From Larix kaempferi (Eukaryota; Streptophyta; Pinopsida; Pinales; Pinaceae): a stretch of DNA of 64,000 nt. The position numbers and the translations under genes were made by a program. The stretch's first letter is position 1, and every line of letters begins with the position of its first letter. Shown piece by piece: positions 1 to 14,100 of this stretch. Below the pieces are notes generated by a model. The model was not told where the DNA came from. It worked only from the letters and a program-made list of their open reading frames with translations, and searched no databases. The stretch lies in the NCBI GenBank assembly GCA_027924585.1, contig BSBM01000870.1, positions 1,736,001 to 1,800,000 of the forward strand, in the 5' to 3' direction.

Positions 1-3000
1 AATATAAGTGCATAGATTGGGATTAGTTCCTTAGTTAATATTCAACAATGAAGATGGAAATGAGTGAAGTAGAATATGTGCCTTGAGTGAAAGGGAGATT
101 CAAAACAAAGGTATCAAAGTAGCAACAAAAGCACTGCTTGCATGATTTGAACATAGAAAACAACCTTGGAAATTCAAAGAGCTGAATGCATAGAAAAATT
201 TGTCTGATATATTGGCGTCGAGGTAGGAAATCCACGATAGATACATTAGACAAGGGGCTTCCCTGTAAAAATGAATCCATTTTTGTGCCCAAAACCCTCT
301 AACTCATTTTTATAGAAGTCTAGAAGAAGAGGCTCCCAAAGCATGTGCTCTAGGTGTGTGAGGTAATGAAGGGATTGAACTTTAAGTCAATCCCTTGCAT
401 GGCATACTAACTCCCTTTTTGAATGATGTGCTCCACTAGTAAACTTAGCAATAAACCATGCGCTTATGCATGCACAACTTGATCTCTGTAATTCTAATTT
501 AGATTAAGGCATGCAAACTGTCATGCATGCAAATCCAAGGCATGTGAACTCCTCATGCATGCAAATCCAAATGATGTTGTAATAAACTGAAACATATAAA
601 TAAATAACAATAATACTAAGAAAGCATCATAAATAATAATACAAAAGTTAAATAATAATAATAATAACAACAACAACTAAATAAATATAAAGAGTTTTAA
701 ACTAAAAAACATGCCTTTTCATTTCAAAAGGGACAAATAGACCTACCTATTTATGAGTCCTGATTGTAATTTTATTTCGTCATTCTTTCATTCAATGATT
801 ATTTATTTAAACATTGATATTTTTATCAAACCAAGTTTATGTGCTTCCACTACACATGTGAACTCCTCATGCATGCAAATATCCATGTTTATGATTTCCA
901 ATTTCTAAAGGGATAATACAAGACCGAGTTAAGTGAAAAGTCTTAAGAGCGAACTAAAACTATCCCAAATAGTAGCAACTCATTCATCTACCTGCAAATT
1001 TAATCAATTTGAACCATCAAAGAGATCAAGGATATCGGGAAAAGCAATTCGCTCCCCCTAGGTGATGTTATGAATGCCACATCACTAGCCAACCAAACCT
1101 CATGGGCACTCTGGTATGTCTAGACTCTATATAGCTACCACATGTCCAAATGTGACGCAACTACCGTTTGCTGATAGCCAATGACAACCAAACCATGCAT
1201 CCTCTACCCAAATCAACACCCAACAACAAATCCAACACTACACAATAGAACCATGACACTGCGATGCCCACTTGCTAAACATAGACATGCCAAAGATAGT
1301 AGTGAGTCCTCCTAAAAATTATGTGTCTCAGATTGCTAAGATAACAAATATGGCAACACTTACTATAAATAGCATGTCTAAAACTAGATGTCGTTAAATA
1401 TAACACTAGCTCACATGTCTTTGAAAATAGTCTCATTAGACTCATCTACCCCTGAAGAACTTGGATATGTGCTCTGTTTTGACGTGCTGACCCTGTAGCC
1501 CTGACTGTTAAAAATAGCAGTTCCACAAAACACCTTGCATGTTGTTGAAAAAAGGCTCATTAGAGTCCTGAGCTTTCAAGGACGAAGAATATGTCGCTCA
1601 ATCTGTCATATCGGTTCCAGAACAGTGGCTCCTAAAAAGGAGTATTGCTAAAAATAGGAAGTTGTCAGAATCTGATGAAACTCAAAGCAGAGAAGCTGTT
1701 GAACCATAGGAAACCATGGATGTACTCATTAATCCACTAGGTTGATGAAATCAAGTTGGAAATTAATCCTCCAATTGCCGATGCAATCTAGGGGTTAACA
1801 ATGGTGACTCATAGGGACAACATCCTCTTGTGGGATGCCGAGTACCTCTAAATCTATGCATTCTGAAAACCTCTAGTTTCGCAAAATAGTATTGTCTATC
1901 CATAGGGCACTGAAGTTTGGCATGTGGTGCCTCTAATGATCTACTAGAAAAAGGGTACAAGGCCACACCTGCCAATATGTTTCTGAAAGCTTGCAACCAA
2001 CCTGAACTATACAAATCCCCCATGGATAATGAGCTGAAGTCGACATATGGTAGAGAGCATCTAGACATATGCCAATGATGAAAACACCGACTAGATTCGA
2101 GCTAAGACACCAATAAGGCTAATGGATTCCATGGTATGAGCACAACCCTATAAATGCAAAAGATGTGCCAGAGTTGAACATTGACAAATTTCATTCAATT
2201 AGGACCCAATGATGCGAGATCCTGTTGAATGCAAGATGGTCTTCCATGAGGTTAGCGATGATCAAGGCGCTTTTCTTCTGGACCAGTTCTCAGATAATGT
2301 GTTGAAGTCGATGAGGAAAGATTCGGTACAAGAAGGACAATGATTGAATCAAGATGGTGTCTTGTTTGTATAGCTGGATGAGGCATTGACAAACATGACT
2401 TGTCTTAGGATTAACTCAGTGAAGATGATAAGATGGGACAATTATATGACTCAAGACTCTCCTACCCTCTTATCAATTCTAAATACCCGTGCCTATACTA
2501 GAGGCAAAACTTGAAGAAGGCAATGAACTGAAAGGAAAACAACCTCATCCAGACTTGACCTAGACCAATAAGTCAGACTTCCTTCAACATATAAATATAT
2601 CAGATTTGGAAACTAGACCTAACACAAATGACTTTTCTGCAAAAACAGAATGAAAAAAGGGAAAATATACAACCTATGACTTCTCATGCACATGCGAAAC
2701 AACTTATTTTAGCCCAAAAATGGAAGAAGATTGAGTTAGACTGATAACGAGGCAAACTAAGAAAAAACAGCAATTTAAAATTTATCACAGCAAGCTGAAA
2801 ATGACAGCAACACAGGAAAAAAGAGGCAGACTCTACCCTAACTTGATAAAAGTCATCAAGGATTACGTATAATCAGATATTCAGTGCAACCATTTAATCA
2901 TCTTGTCAAGGACAGTTCTTCTGTGTGTTTCATAGTGAACCAAAAGAAGGATATCCTCAGCTGCCTCCAACAGTAAGCTGATATCTTCATTATTTTGCTT

Positions 3001-4038
3001 CTGGAAATCAGATCTGGGCTTTGCTCTATTATTGTGTTTTCAAATAGAAATGTTTCTTTTACATGTTCGGTGTTCCTGCTATTGGTTATTATCACAAGCT
3101 GTCTTCATCTAGATTTCTATGGGATCCATAATTCTGCCGAAATTTGAGTCATATATGGGAAAGGTTCCAGGCAGAGCAGCATGATTAAGCAATCTATTCA
3201 GACCTGTACACACCATTCATTCCTCTTCAAATCACCTTCAGATTTCTGCTGCTGCTTCTTGGATATCATTGATCATTGGTTGGGGAAACCAGTAACAAGG
3301 GTTTGATCTTTTCTCCTACATTAAATTTGTTATCATCATATTCATAAAAACCGGAAGAAGAAAATACATCATTATGTTTTAATTCATTATCAGCAGTGCA
3401 TACCAGATTGTTAATTGTGTTGCATTCATATTGGGATCTGAGATGTCTTCACCACACACAACATCAACATCTGATCTTTGTGACATGAGAACTTCTCACT
3501 TAGACTGTTGTTCAATAGGTATGGTTGCCAACAAACAGTGTTCTTTTGTTGATTCTTGATGAATGATGAGTATGCTTGTTATGATCATGCCCTTAAGAAT
3601 CCCTGCCAACCTTAGAATTCATGGTGTTGTTGTCACACAATCAAGCAATCTTATGATTGCAAGGATTAGTCGACTACTAAACCGGTGGAACCTTAGGACA
3701 ATACCCCTAAGTGTCACGTGGGTAAAGTCCTCTCTCTTTAGGTATCCCAAATCCATCTAGGTAGACCTGGACTAACCACAAGAGGTGGCCCTAGTCAAGC
3801 TTTTCCGGGTACTTTCCAGTTAAACCCAACTTTCCTTCAGTATTAACAAGACCGATTTGTGGGAGACAGTCCCTTATAGTTTAGCAAAGAGGAGAAAGGA
3901 AAACAGTGATCAACAGTGATGGGAAACAAGATAGTCCAGCAGGCTACGGTGGTATTCGGCAATTAAAAATTTGCATTTCATTTCCAGATTTCAAGTTTCA
4001 ACTCTTTTTTATTATTGCCTTTCTTTTCCATATTTCTC
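1..4038. other. SEC6 intron sequence, no gene seen
   Basis: AT-rich intron sequence upstream of the first visible SEC6 exon. It holds a short AAT/AAC-type microsatellite near 650-685 and several reiterations of catgcatgc-like words between 480 and 880. The small open frames here show no recognisable domain. No LTR pair or RNA gene was recognised. Confidence 0.6.
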
Positions 4039-4047
4039 AAAGGAAAA

Positions 4048-4257
4048 ATGTCTTCAGGTAATCCACAATATCCACTGTGGAAACATGTGGAGAGGAGAGC
4101 CAAAAAAGGCTTCAAGGGGGACATCCTTAATAAAACAAATTTTGCAAGGCTGAATGGAAAGGGGCCTATTATCTATACTAGAGTGAAAGCCCATTTCATG
4201 AAATATTCCAAGGATGGGTGTTGCAGCTTGTATTGGATATCCGGAGGATCCCTCTAG
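4048..4257 (+). pseudogene. Degenerate BED-finger fragment of a hAT-type transposase
   Basis: The frame starting ATG at 4048 reads MSSGNPQYPLWKHVERR and later YTRVKAHFMKYSKDGC. The order PLWK(Y/H)V ... (S/T)RVKAH(L/F) ... GC matches the BED zinc-finger start of plant hAT transposases, but the paired cysteines normally found before the RVKAH helix are missing. No transposase core follows. It lies about 800 bp upstream of SEC6 exon a, inside the intron. Identification rests on a short motif only. Confidence 0.4.
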
Positions 4258-5048
4258 ACTCCCTAGTGCACAAAAGGAGTAACATCATCTGTGTATTGGT
4301 CCACTTATCATTGTAGTATCTAGATGCCTCATGACAATTCATCTCACGAGGTACATTTTTTTTGATGTGATTTTGTATCATCCTATCAGGATTTGGGACG
4401 GATGTCGGAATTCATTATTGGTGTGTGATGTGTCACTTGACATCTCATACATCTTCTATGACAGTTTTATTTACATATTTATGTAGCAATGTGTTTGTTT
4501 GACGTTGTTGCTTTAGATGTTTAAAAAATTGAAAAAATGATATTTTTGCATTAAGTTTTCCGATATTTTCACAACATTGCTGATAAGTTATATTTTGGAC
4601 CCTCGGCAAATATTCACCGACAAGATAAATATAGTATTGGTTAAACAACTTTGACTATATGAGGGTGCTCCAAATAATGTAATAAGAGATGATAGACTTG
4701 AGAGAATGGTACGTGTATAGCTCACATGCAACCTATTTTGGTCTAGCCATGTGATCTATTTGTTGTAGCATTACTGTCAGACATTTATGATTCACTTCAG
4801 ATATGTCCATCATGTTGCGTATGCACCCAAGATCAACATTTTATTTATGTGAGCACTATATTATAAATCTGTTATATTGTCATTCCTGATGACTTTAATT
4901 TCTTATGGTACAACAGCTTTCTTAATTATGTTTATGTGCCAGTTCTCTATTCTAAACTCTCTATATAATTCATTGTCTGCATATTTTATAATATGATGAA
5001 TATTTTCTTTGTTGGATGGCAAGTAAAGTGTTTTTCTATGGGTTACAG

Positions 5049-5157
5049 ATATGAAATATTTCAACTGACGGTGCAGCTTTATACTGAGAGGTTCATTCAA
5101 ATGCTTAGGTTGCTGAGTGACAGAGCAAGTGAGCTGTCAAATATTGAGATTTTGAAG
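5049..5157 (+). CDS. SEC6: SEC6 exon a (RYEIFQL ... NIEILK)
   Basis: The exon begins with the last base of a split Arg codon after acceptor ...gttacag and ends AAG before donor gtttgt. It encodes [15 protein letters not shown] and the helix [21 protein letters not shown], strongly conserved in plant SEC6. It is 109 nt (1 + 36 codons). The intron before it extends to the left edge of the window; the one after it is 301 bp. Confidence 0.92.
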
Positions 5158-8100
5158 GTTTGTAATGTTATTAACTTTCTAGTTCTATAACCATAGTGTA
5201 ATACAAAAGAAATGTAGACTTGATTGATGCTTTGTAGGGCAGTCTGACATTTATTCAGAGCAATTTCAATGACATTTGCTTTTTGTTAATTGGTATAATT
5301 TACTGCAGATTATGCATTTCGAATTGGTCAAGAATTTCTACAACCAAAACATTGCCAAAGAGGACAATTCAAAGTTTACTATATTTTCTTATGATTGTTA
5401 GAAATATCTACTATAAGGTTTGACTCTATGGTTTTGTAATTCTGAAATTTCTATGCAGGTAACAGGATGGGTTGTTGAGTACCAAGACCTCCTTGTAGGT
5501 CTTGGTGTGGACGATTCTTTAGCTCAAGTATGTTCTGAAAGTGGTGCAATGGATCCTCTCATGAATGCATATGTTGAGCGTATGCAAACTACAATGCAGG
5601 TTAAATTAAAATGCCTCCTTGATTAGCCCATATGAAGCTAATTAGTATTCCTAGAGAGCATGCAATTCAGTATTGAATGTTATTAAGTCTATATCAATGT
5701 TTTTTAGTTGCTTTGATAATGTAGAAATGGTATACAAACATATTGGAAGCAGATAAAGGCCGCCTACCAAAGAAAACAGAAGACGGAAAGCTATACACTC
5801 CAGCAGCTGTTGATTTATTTAGAATTCTTGGTGAGCAAGTGCAGATTGTGCAAGAAAATAGCACTGATGTAATGCTATATCGGATAGCTCTTTCTGTTAT
5901 TCAGGTAAATCATTTGGTTTTATCGTATTATTACTGTATGCTCATTGTTGACAAATGTTTCGATAAAGAGCTCATGATTTGAACAATTATTAGTTTTTTA
6001 CTTGTGGTTTGGTGTATTGAAAATGAATGATATAATAATAAATATAAAATTACAGTGTAAATTTATTGTGTTTTTAACCTTAATGCGTGGAAAACTCTGT
6101 TGCATGGGAACCATTCTCAGTGTTTAGGAAACTCGTTCCTAGCGTTCCGGTGTTCCAGGGAACATGGAAACAGGAGTGAAACGTTCCAAATTCAGTGGGA
6201 ACGGTTCTGGGAGCTTGGGAACTCGATGGGAACTTTTTCCTACTAAAATTGGGAACTTGGGGATGTTTTTTTGGGCGTTTCCTTCACTGGGAGCTCCCAT
6301 GTGTTCCTTATCCAGTGGGGAACTGCCACATGTTCCTCGTACAATAGGAAACCTCTATGCATTCCCAAGCTCACAGGCCCAAAATTTTCCACGTTTTTCC
6401 TTCAATTTGGGTGCCAAACGCACTAAGCTTTCCCACCCAAACCCTAAGCTAAGCCCAGAACCTAAAATTAATGTATAAATAAACCCCTCCTTCTCAGGTA
6501 TCATTCACATTTCTGAGTTTGATTCAGTTTTCCTTCTTGCTGTGGTTTGATAAGTTTTTGTGTGAGTGAGAAGCACTATGAGTGGGAGAGGTGGGCAAGA
6601 ACTGTGAATGTGGCTTGAGTTAAGTGTGAGAGAGGTGCCCTCAGCACTGAGCAGCTGCCAACAACCACAGTTCAGACTTGTATGCAGCAGCCAGTATTGT
6701 GAGCAGCAGCCAACATAGTAAGCAGCAACCTGTGAGAGGAGGTATCTTGCAGTGTGAGCAGCAACCTTTGAGTTATTTGATAATACTCTTTATAGATGTA
6801 GATTCAAGTTGATTTAAAATTGGAGAATAACATGAATTTAACCATATTTATTTATCACTATTCCGAGTTTGAATTGAAGCATGTTCACGAGGATTTTCTA
6901 TCACTATTCATCACATTCTCATGGATGCATGCTTTAACCTGCAAGTAACTAGGTGAAAGTTTCCTTAGCATGAAAGATAGTAGAGTTCACAACAAATACA
7001 GCTGCAAGTATATTTTAAAAAATTATGGCATGGTGTCAAAGACTGGGATCATCGAACTTCCCTTTGTTTAAAAATTCTTGTTCGTTTGGAGTCAATGCAT
7101 AGTACTCAACAATCAAGTGTATTGATAGACAATGAAGGCCTTTAGGAAATCTTTTAGCAGCCAGCTAAGTCAAAACTCTACTGTATTTCTTGTGCCTAAC
7201 TCAGATGTATCAAGACACCATTTCGATCCCTGTTTCTAATAATATTCCTCACACATTCCTTGGAGAAATGTAGAAATGATATTTAAACTTGTTGGCTTAT
7301 TGTGACCAATTCCAAATGATTATCACTCTACAAAGGCATTGCCTTAATGAATCCCTAACCAAAGATGCCCCCCTATAATTGAACAAACCGTAGGGAGTTC
7401 TCTTGTCTTTGCATCAAGAATTCTTTGCAAGAGAATATCTAGTATTCAAGATTCAAATAACCTTTGATCTTACATAATTTTTTTTATAGAAATGTAAAGA
7501 TTGGTCTTGAAGCCCAATGTTTACACATTCACAATCTACATAAAAGTTCTTGAGACAGCTGGAAAAGTGGATGAAGCATGTGGGATGTTGAAACAAATGA
7601 AGATAGTGGACACTGCATTGTGAGGCAGTTGATGTGGCTGTTGTAGATTTTTCTGGGTTTTACTGCATGCTGGTTTATGTTAACTTTTGAAGTGTTTTTC
7701 ATCTGCAGCCGGTTATGCATACGCTGCAAACTACTATGAAAAATACTGTAACAATTAAACACGCTGTAAACTACCACTAACAGGCAGAAATTAAATATTT
7801 AACACATGCACACCATAAAAGTAGACACTCAGATTTTTCGGCAACTGTGCCCTGGAAAAACCCCCATAGGGAAAACCAGTAAGAGAGAGAGAGATATTTT
7901 ATTTCTTCAGCAAAGCTTAGTACATAAATATTACAGCAGGAATTTACTTATCTCCACCATGACATTTCACCCAGCAGTTTATCTCGAAAACTGTGCCAAA
8001 CTGCAATCTTGATTTCTGTGCATGGGTGCCTCGATTTCTGTGCTGAAAGTACAGTGACTGTAAGGTACAGTCCTCCTCGATTTCTGTGCAGAATACAGTC

Positions 8101-11100
8101 TCGAAATTTGTGCCCCAAATCTGCCTCGAACTGTGCAGCAACCTTGAAAACTGTGCCACTCAAACCCCTCGATTTCTGTGCTGAGATTTTCGGGAAGAGT
8201 GCCCAGAATACACCTCGGGCTGTGTGCAAACAGTATTGAAATTTGTGCCCAGAACTGACTGCTGTACCTTCAACCTCGGGATGTGTGTCTCGATTTCTGA
8301 GCCAAATAAATGCCTCGGGTTTTGTGCTGTACGGCCAGCATTAATGCTGCTGTACTAAACCTCGAACTCTGTGCTTAGATGGCTGCCTCGGGATATGTGC
8401 CTGCTGAAGACATTAAAGTGAAGACCGTACTGTGCATTAAATGCCCAACTCGTGCCTCGATTTCTGTGCCAAATGTGGAATGGCTGCCTCAAAGTGCGTG
8501 CAGTCTCCAAGCTCTTCTTCTCTCGACTTCTCTCTTTCTCAACTCAAAAAAATCAAATCCAAATGCCTCCCTCATGCTTTTTGTTCTAACCCTAAGTGGG
8601 TTCTAATCCAATGGTGGAGAAGGATCCAATCCAATGGACAAAATTTGATGTGAGTGAAAATCACTTTTATTTAATTCTCATAAATAAAATCACTCACCCA
8701 CTTAAATTAAATCAAAAAGTGACTTTAGTGTTATAAAGTCTCATTAAGTGACTTTTAATGTGAGGGTCACCTTTTTCCCCCTTCTAAGTGACATTAGGCG
8801 ATTGTCACTTGGGGAACACTTCCCTAGGTACAAAACTAACAGCTGTAAACTACATAATAATAATAAATAACTGATGGTTTTTCCAGATGCCACTACTTGA
8901 TCTGGAAAACTGAGATCTCAGCAGGCCTTGAGTCTTTGCATCAAGAATTCTTTGCAAGAGAATATCTAGTATTCAAGATTCAAATAACCTTTGATCTTAC
9001 ATAATTTTTTTTATAGAAATGTAAAGATTGGTCTTGAAGCCCAATGTTTACACATTCACAATCTACATAAAAGTTCTTGAGACAGCTGGAAAAGTGGATG
9101 AAGCATGTGGGATGTTGAAACAAATGAAGATAGTGGACACTGCATTGTGAGGCAGATGATGTGGCTGTAAAATACATAATAATAATAAATAACTGATGGT
9201 TTTTCCAGGTGTCACTACTTGATCTGGAAAACTGAGATCTCAACAGGCCTTGAGTCTCTATAAGCCACAAGCAATCCCAACTTCTCTCTGCCAGAGAAGA
9301 CCACAGCTATGCAAGATACTTATAACAAAAAACACTAGAAACCTCTTATCAACTTAACATATAACATGGCAATCACACATATTAAACTCATATTTTACCC
9401 TGGAAACCCCAATGGGGAAAACCAGCATCTATGGGGCTTTCTTCTTTCTCGATCCTAAGCAAATAATATAGAAAGCGTACAATCAGTTATTCAGAAATAC
9501 AATAAGAACCTGATGGGTCAAAACCTTAGAACAGCATGCAGTAGCAACTGCTGCTCTTGGGAAATGCGCCCTAGCTATCTACTCTAACTTTGGATCTCTG
9601 ATCACTGTCTTTGCCAATCTCTGGAAGCTGTACCGACTCTCTAACCTCTCTGCTCTGAGCTGCTCAATCTACTGAAGAACTGCTGCAACCTCTCGGTATG
9701 AAGTGCGCCCTCACTGCATGGGAAATGCGCCCCTTCTCCATTGCTCTGAAAGTCGCCCCTCTCTAGATCTCTGTCAATCACTGATGAGATTTGATCTAGT
9801 CTTCCTCAATCACTGAAGAAGAACTACTCTGGTTCTCTCGGCCCTCCTGGCCTCAAGAAGGAATTCCTCACAAACAAGTGCGCCCCCTTTGCTTATCATT
9901 TTTAAACACTTGCCAATGGTCTATGTTGTCTGGGATGAGGGCCTAAATTTATCTTAAACTTGCCATTTCCTTTAATGAACTCTTCTGTAGGCTGGAGGGT
10001 TGAAGCTGCTACCGCTAACTGACCGGCTTCTTTATTTTTAGGAACCACCGTGATGTTCAAGGCAAATCTAGAGAAAATAAAAGCTAGGCAAGCGTGGCAA
10101 GTTTGACACTCTATGGTTGGGTCCTTATAGAATTGATGGTATGGTTAGTCTGAATGCTTTCTATCTCAGTCATCTGGACAGAAAAAAGATGCAGCTGCTC
10201 GTGAATGGGCAAATCCTTAAATTATTCTTCAATGGTAACATCTGATGCTTGGGGGGCATCTAGTTTATAGGTTGTAGATTCTAGAGTTCTCATATGATTT
10301 TGTAGGAAGAGCACACATCCCCACGTGGAGCCACTTTTTACCGCTTAGTTTGCATGAGGAGTAGTTTGAGGATTGAAGATGATGATGCACCAAAAGAGTT
10401 GTATTTGCAAGGTTTCCACAAGCAATTTTTAAAAGTATTTGGTCATCATTGTATTAGTTTGTTCATGGCATGTTTTAAAATGTTGTAAGTATTTGTATGT
10501 AAAGGGCCAATCTATGATTTATATCTATATCTCGACTACGACAGTTGTGCTAGACAAGTAACTCATGGGTGTCTTTTTTGACTAAGAAAGATTTAGATCC
10601 TTGTGGTCTAGATCAAACCTGTTGGGAGTGAGGAGCTGGAGTGGGAAGCAGGAGTGGGAGCAGGAGTAGGAGCAGGAAGTGCAATTTTCAAAAAGCTTCA
10701 AAAGTACGCCGTGACTCTTTAAATGGAAGTGCTAGAATCGCTAACTGCCTCATTATTTATTGTGCTTTCTATTATACCGCAGCAACCTACATACCTTGGC
10801 TGTGACCTACAGTTATTGTAGTTTGAGAGTGGAAGCCTGAATCTGTTGTACAGAAATTAGACAACAGTTTGCATATTTAGGAACATAGAATAGCAACATT
10901 TTGGGATGTAAAAACTTTTTCCAAACTGGAACTGCAGCTTGCAACAATATCAGAATTGGATTACGACTTGCATATTTGGTAGAGACCAGGACCGCGGGCT
11001 ATATACACAGGGCATCTTTGAGCAATGAGCTGCTGATCTGAAGCGAGGACTTGGATTAGAAAGCTTATTACTGAGTTTTGATTACATTACAACATCTTTC

Positions 11101-14100
11101 GTACCTTTGTTTGGAATTTATTCTTTTGTTCAAGGACATAATAAATAACTAACATGGTATATTTTTGGTTCATTTGTCCTTGTTTATAGCTATATCTATT
11201 AGCAATTTTTTCATCACTGTGAGCAATGTTCAAATTCTGCTCTAGGGTGTTGTATTGAGTCAGAATGCAGATTCTGGCCAGTATTGCTTAGTTGGAAAAC
11301 ATGCCATCCTTTAGTTATTGGGGTTCATAGTTGCAGCGTTATTGGTTTGTAAAGTTCAAATAATGGATTATAACTTGTTCTATATGAGGATTCATATTTA
11401 GGCTTATCTTTTTTCTCACACGGTTCCATGAGAAAGTATGTAACTAAATTACTTATTTTCTTCAGGTGATGGTAGATTTTCAGGCAGCTGAGAGGCAAAG
11501 TCTTGAGGAGCCAGTTGCAGAAATTGGGTTGGAACCATTATGTGCAATGGTAAGGTTTAGTTAAGATAGAGCAATTCTTATAAGTGAGGGTTAAAACCAT
11601 ATTACAGCTGTAGTATGAGTCAGACCGCTTGTTTTTTAATATGGCATTGCTTTGTTTGTGCAACTCAGGTAAACAACAATCTGCGTTGTTACGATCTGGC
11701 AATGGATCTGAGTAGCAGCACAATGGAAGCCTTGACTCCTTACTATGCTGAACAGGTTGCTAAATTTGATACCTCGATTTCTATTTTTTATTTCTTTTAT
11801 TTTTGGTATTGCCAAATTTGGATATCATGATTTTTCTCAGTAAGTTCAATTTTAGCTTTTTCTTTTAGAAATGTGTCAACACAATTTAAAATTTGTATCA
11901 TGAGCTGATTGTAGATATTGATTACTTCAACCTCTATTAAATTATTTGAATTTAAAATTTTTGTCAATGCAGCTTTCATACAAATATTCATTGTTTTCAC
12001 ACTCTAATTTTCTTGAGTTTGAGTATCTGAGAAGCATATTCTTCGTTTCTACTATCTGCTTGCTTCAAGAACTGCCTGATGATAAATTAATTCTAACAAT
12101 TAGCAAAATGGTTTCTAATGCTTTTTGTAGGGATGAACTGACCAGAGTCTAAATATAGTGATTAAAAACTCAATCTGGCCATATAGTCTAAATATAGTCA
12201 TTAAAAACTCAGTGGACCATGCATAGTGGACATGTTTAAGATTCTGTTAAGAAACTGTGGTCTTGTGTTGCTTTTGGTTTGCTAGCCTCGATAATTGACC
12301 AGTGCAAGCAAGAAATATTTGATTCTTTGTGTAAAATTGCCAATGACATGAGTTCCTCTATAGAGCATTTCCTATCAAAATCATGTCCAATTGGAACCAC
12401 GTTTTCTCTGCCTTTACAAGGATGGTTGGCAATGCAGAGTGTAAGATACAGGCAGTTTTACTGTTCATGGGGTGGCTGAGTTGGATGCAAGGGTTTGATA
12501 TCTACATATTTTTACTCCAAAAAGTCAAGTTATCTTCCCATATACTCATAAATATATATCATTGAGAAAGATGAGATGAAATGAATTATATTAATGCCAA
12601 CTAATAAATACTCTTAGACCATGAAAATATAAGATAAGATAAGATAATTGAAGGTTCATAAAAACCCTCATCAAGGAAGAGCGGTCACTACGACACACAC
12701 CTTCAGCTCATGCCCTAGCTTATGCCACTCAATTTACAGCCCCTACCAAGTAGTCAAACTACAAACCAACAACAAAACTAAACCACAAATGATAAAATCA
12801 TTCCATTGTGATTGGAACAATCTTACTCTTACAATGATAAAGCTAGCATGTTACCTCAATAAAAAGATCACCAAGTTGTGCCAACCATAGAAGAAGACCA
12901 AGAGACGAAACCTTTGGATGCAAAATAGTAGTATTTCTCTCCAATGCTCAACAACAATGAGAATGAGAGGTGAACTCTCTTATATAGGAGAAAAGCTCAA
13001 CATTCTCTACAATAAAATAATAATAAAGTGTCCAAAACCCTAGATCCAACTTAGGGATCCTCCACAAATGAGCAAAATACATAAAATAATCCTCAAGTCC
13101 TCAAGGAGAGAGGGCTTCCCCATCAAATAATAGTCAAAAGTGTGAAAAATACTCCACCCAACAAGGGCAAGGAAGGCCCAAGGCCCACACATGTGACAAA
13201 AATTGGCCCTTAAGTAGGACGTCCTCAACAAAATAGGTCTAAGTGTGCAATGATCTCATCAAATAAGGGAGTGCTAGCCTCCAAATAGGTGGAAAATGTG
13301 CCAAACACAAGTCACAAGGTGGGACACCCTCCTCAAATTGTTGATGTTTGTAGAATTGGACATGTACTTCCACATCGATTTTGTGTCTAACATGTGGATG
13401 TCGTCCTTAATGCCTCTCAAGACTTAGGAGATCTACTTTAATAAAGTGATTATTAAAGTGAATGTACTTTTTTAATTAATGGAGTTTAATTTAATTCAAA
13501 TGCCTAAGTATTTGGCATTAGCGAGTTAAATTAAATCCTAGTCAGCAGATCATTAAGTGAAGGTGAAATCTAATCTCAACCATTGATCATTTGAAGATCT
13601 AGGTTTTTGGATTTAGGGTAAACTCAAGATTATAAAAGGCAGCCAAGGGGAAAGGAGAAGACACACAAGATACACACATAGTGAGATAGTGAGATCTCAT
13701 TGTATTGGGTGGAGAAGGACCTTCATCCAAGTGTGCAGGGGTAGGGTCTGAAGAAAGGAGCAAGGGGCAGCAAAGGAGTAGCAGCCAGGTGTGATAGGTT
13801 AGGCTATTTTGCTGTTTTGTCTTATTTCTCAAGTGGGCCATTATCCAAGGATGGGAGCCCAAATTTATATTAATAAAATCAACACATAACTGATTTTACC
13901 TTGGGGGTTTTTCCAGGGGTATTTACCCAGAAATTACGTGTGCAAATGTGTATGGTTTCCTTGTTGTGCTTCTGCTGATTTATTTATTTAGATCGTTAAA
14001 ACTCAGCCATGCTTTTGTTTAGTAAATTTGCTTAATGAGTTTATTGCAACAAGGGTTTACTAGGTAGTAAATTACCGGGTGTTGGGTTGCTGAAAATTAA

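Noticed and set aside
3714-3720. G-box-like cacgtg at 3715
   Set aside because: A single 6-bp word deep in an intron without supporting promoter features.
7948-8239. Overlapping small frames on both strands
   Set aside because: They arise from the TCGATTTCTGTGC word array in a solo LTR.
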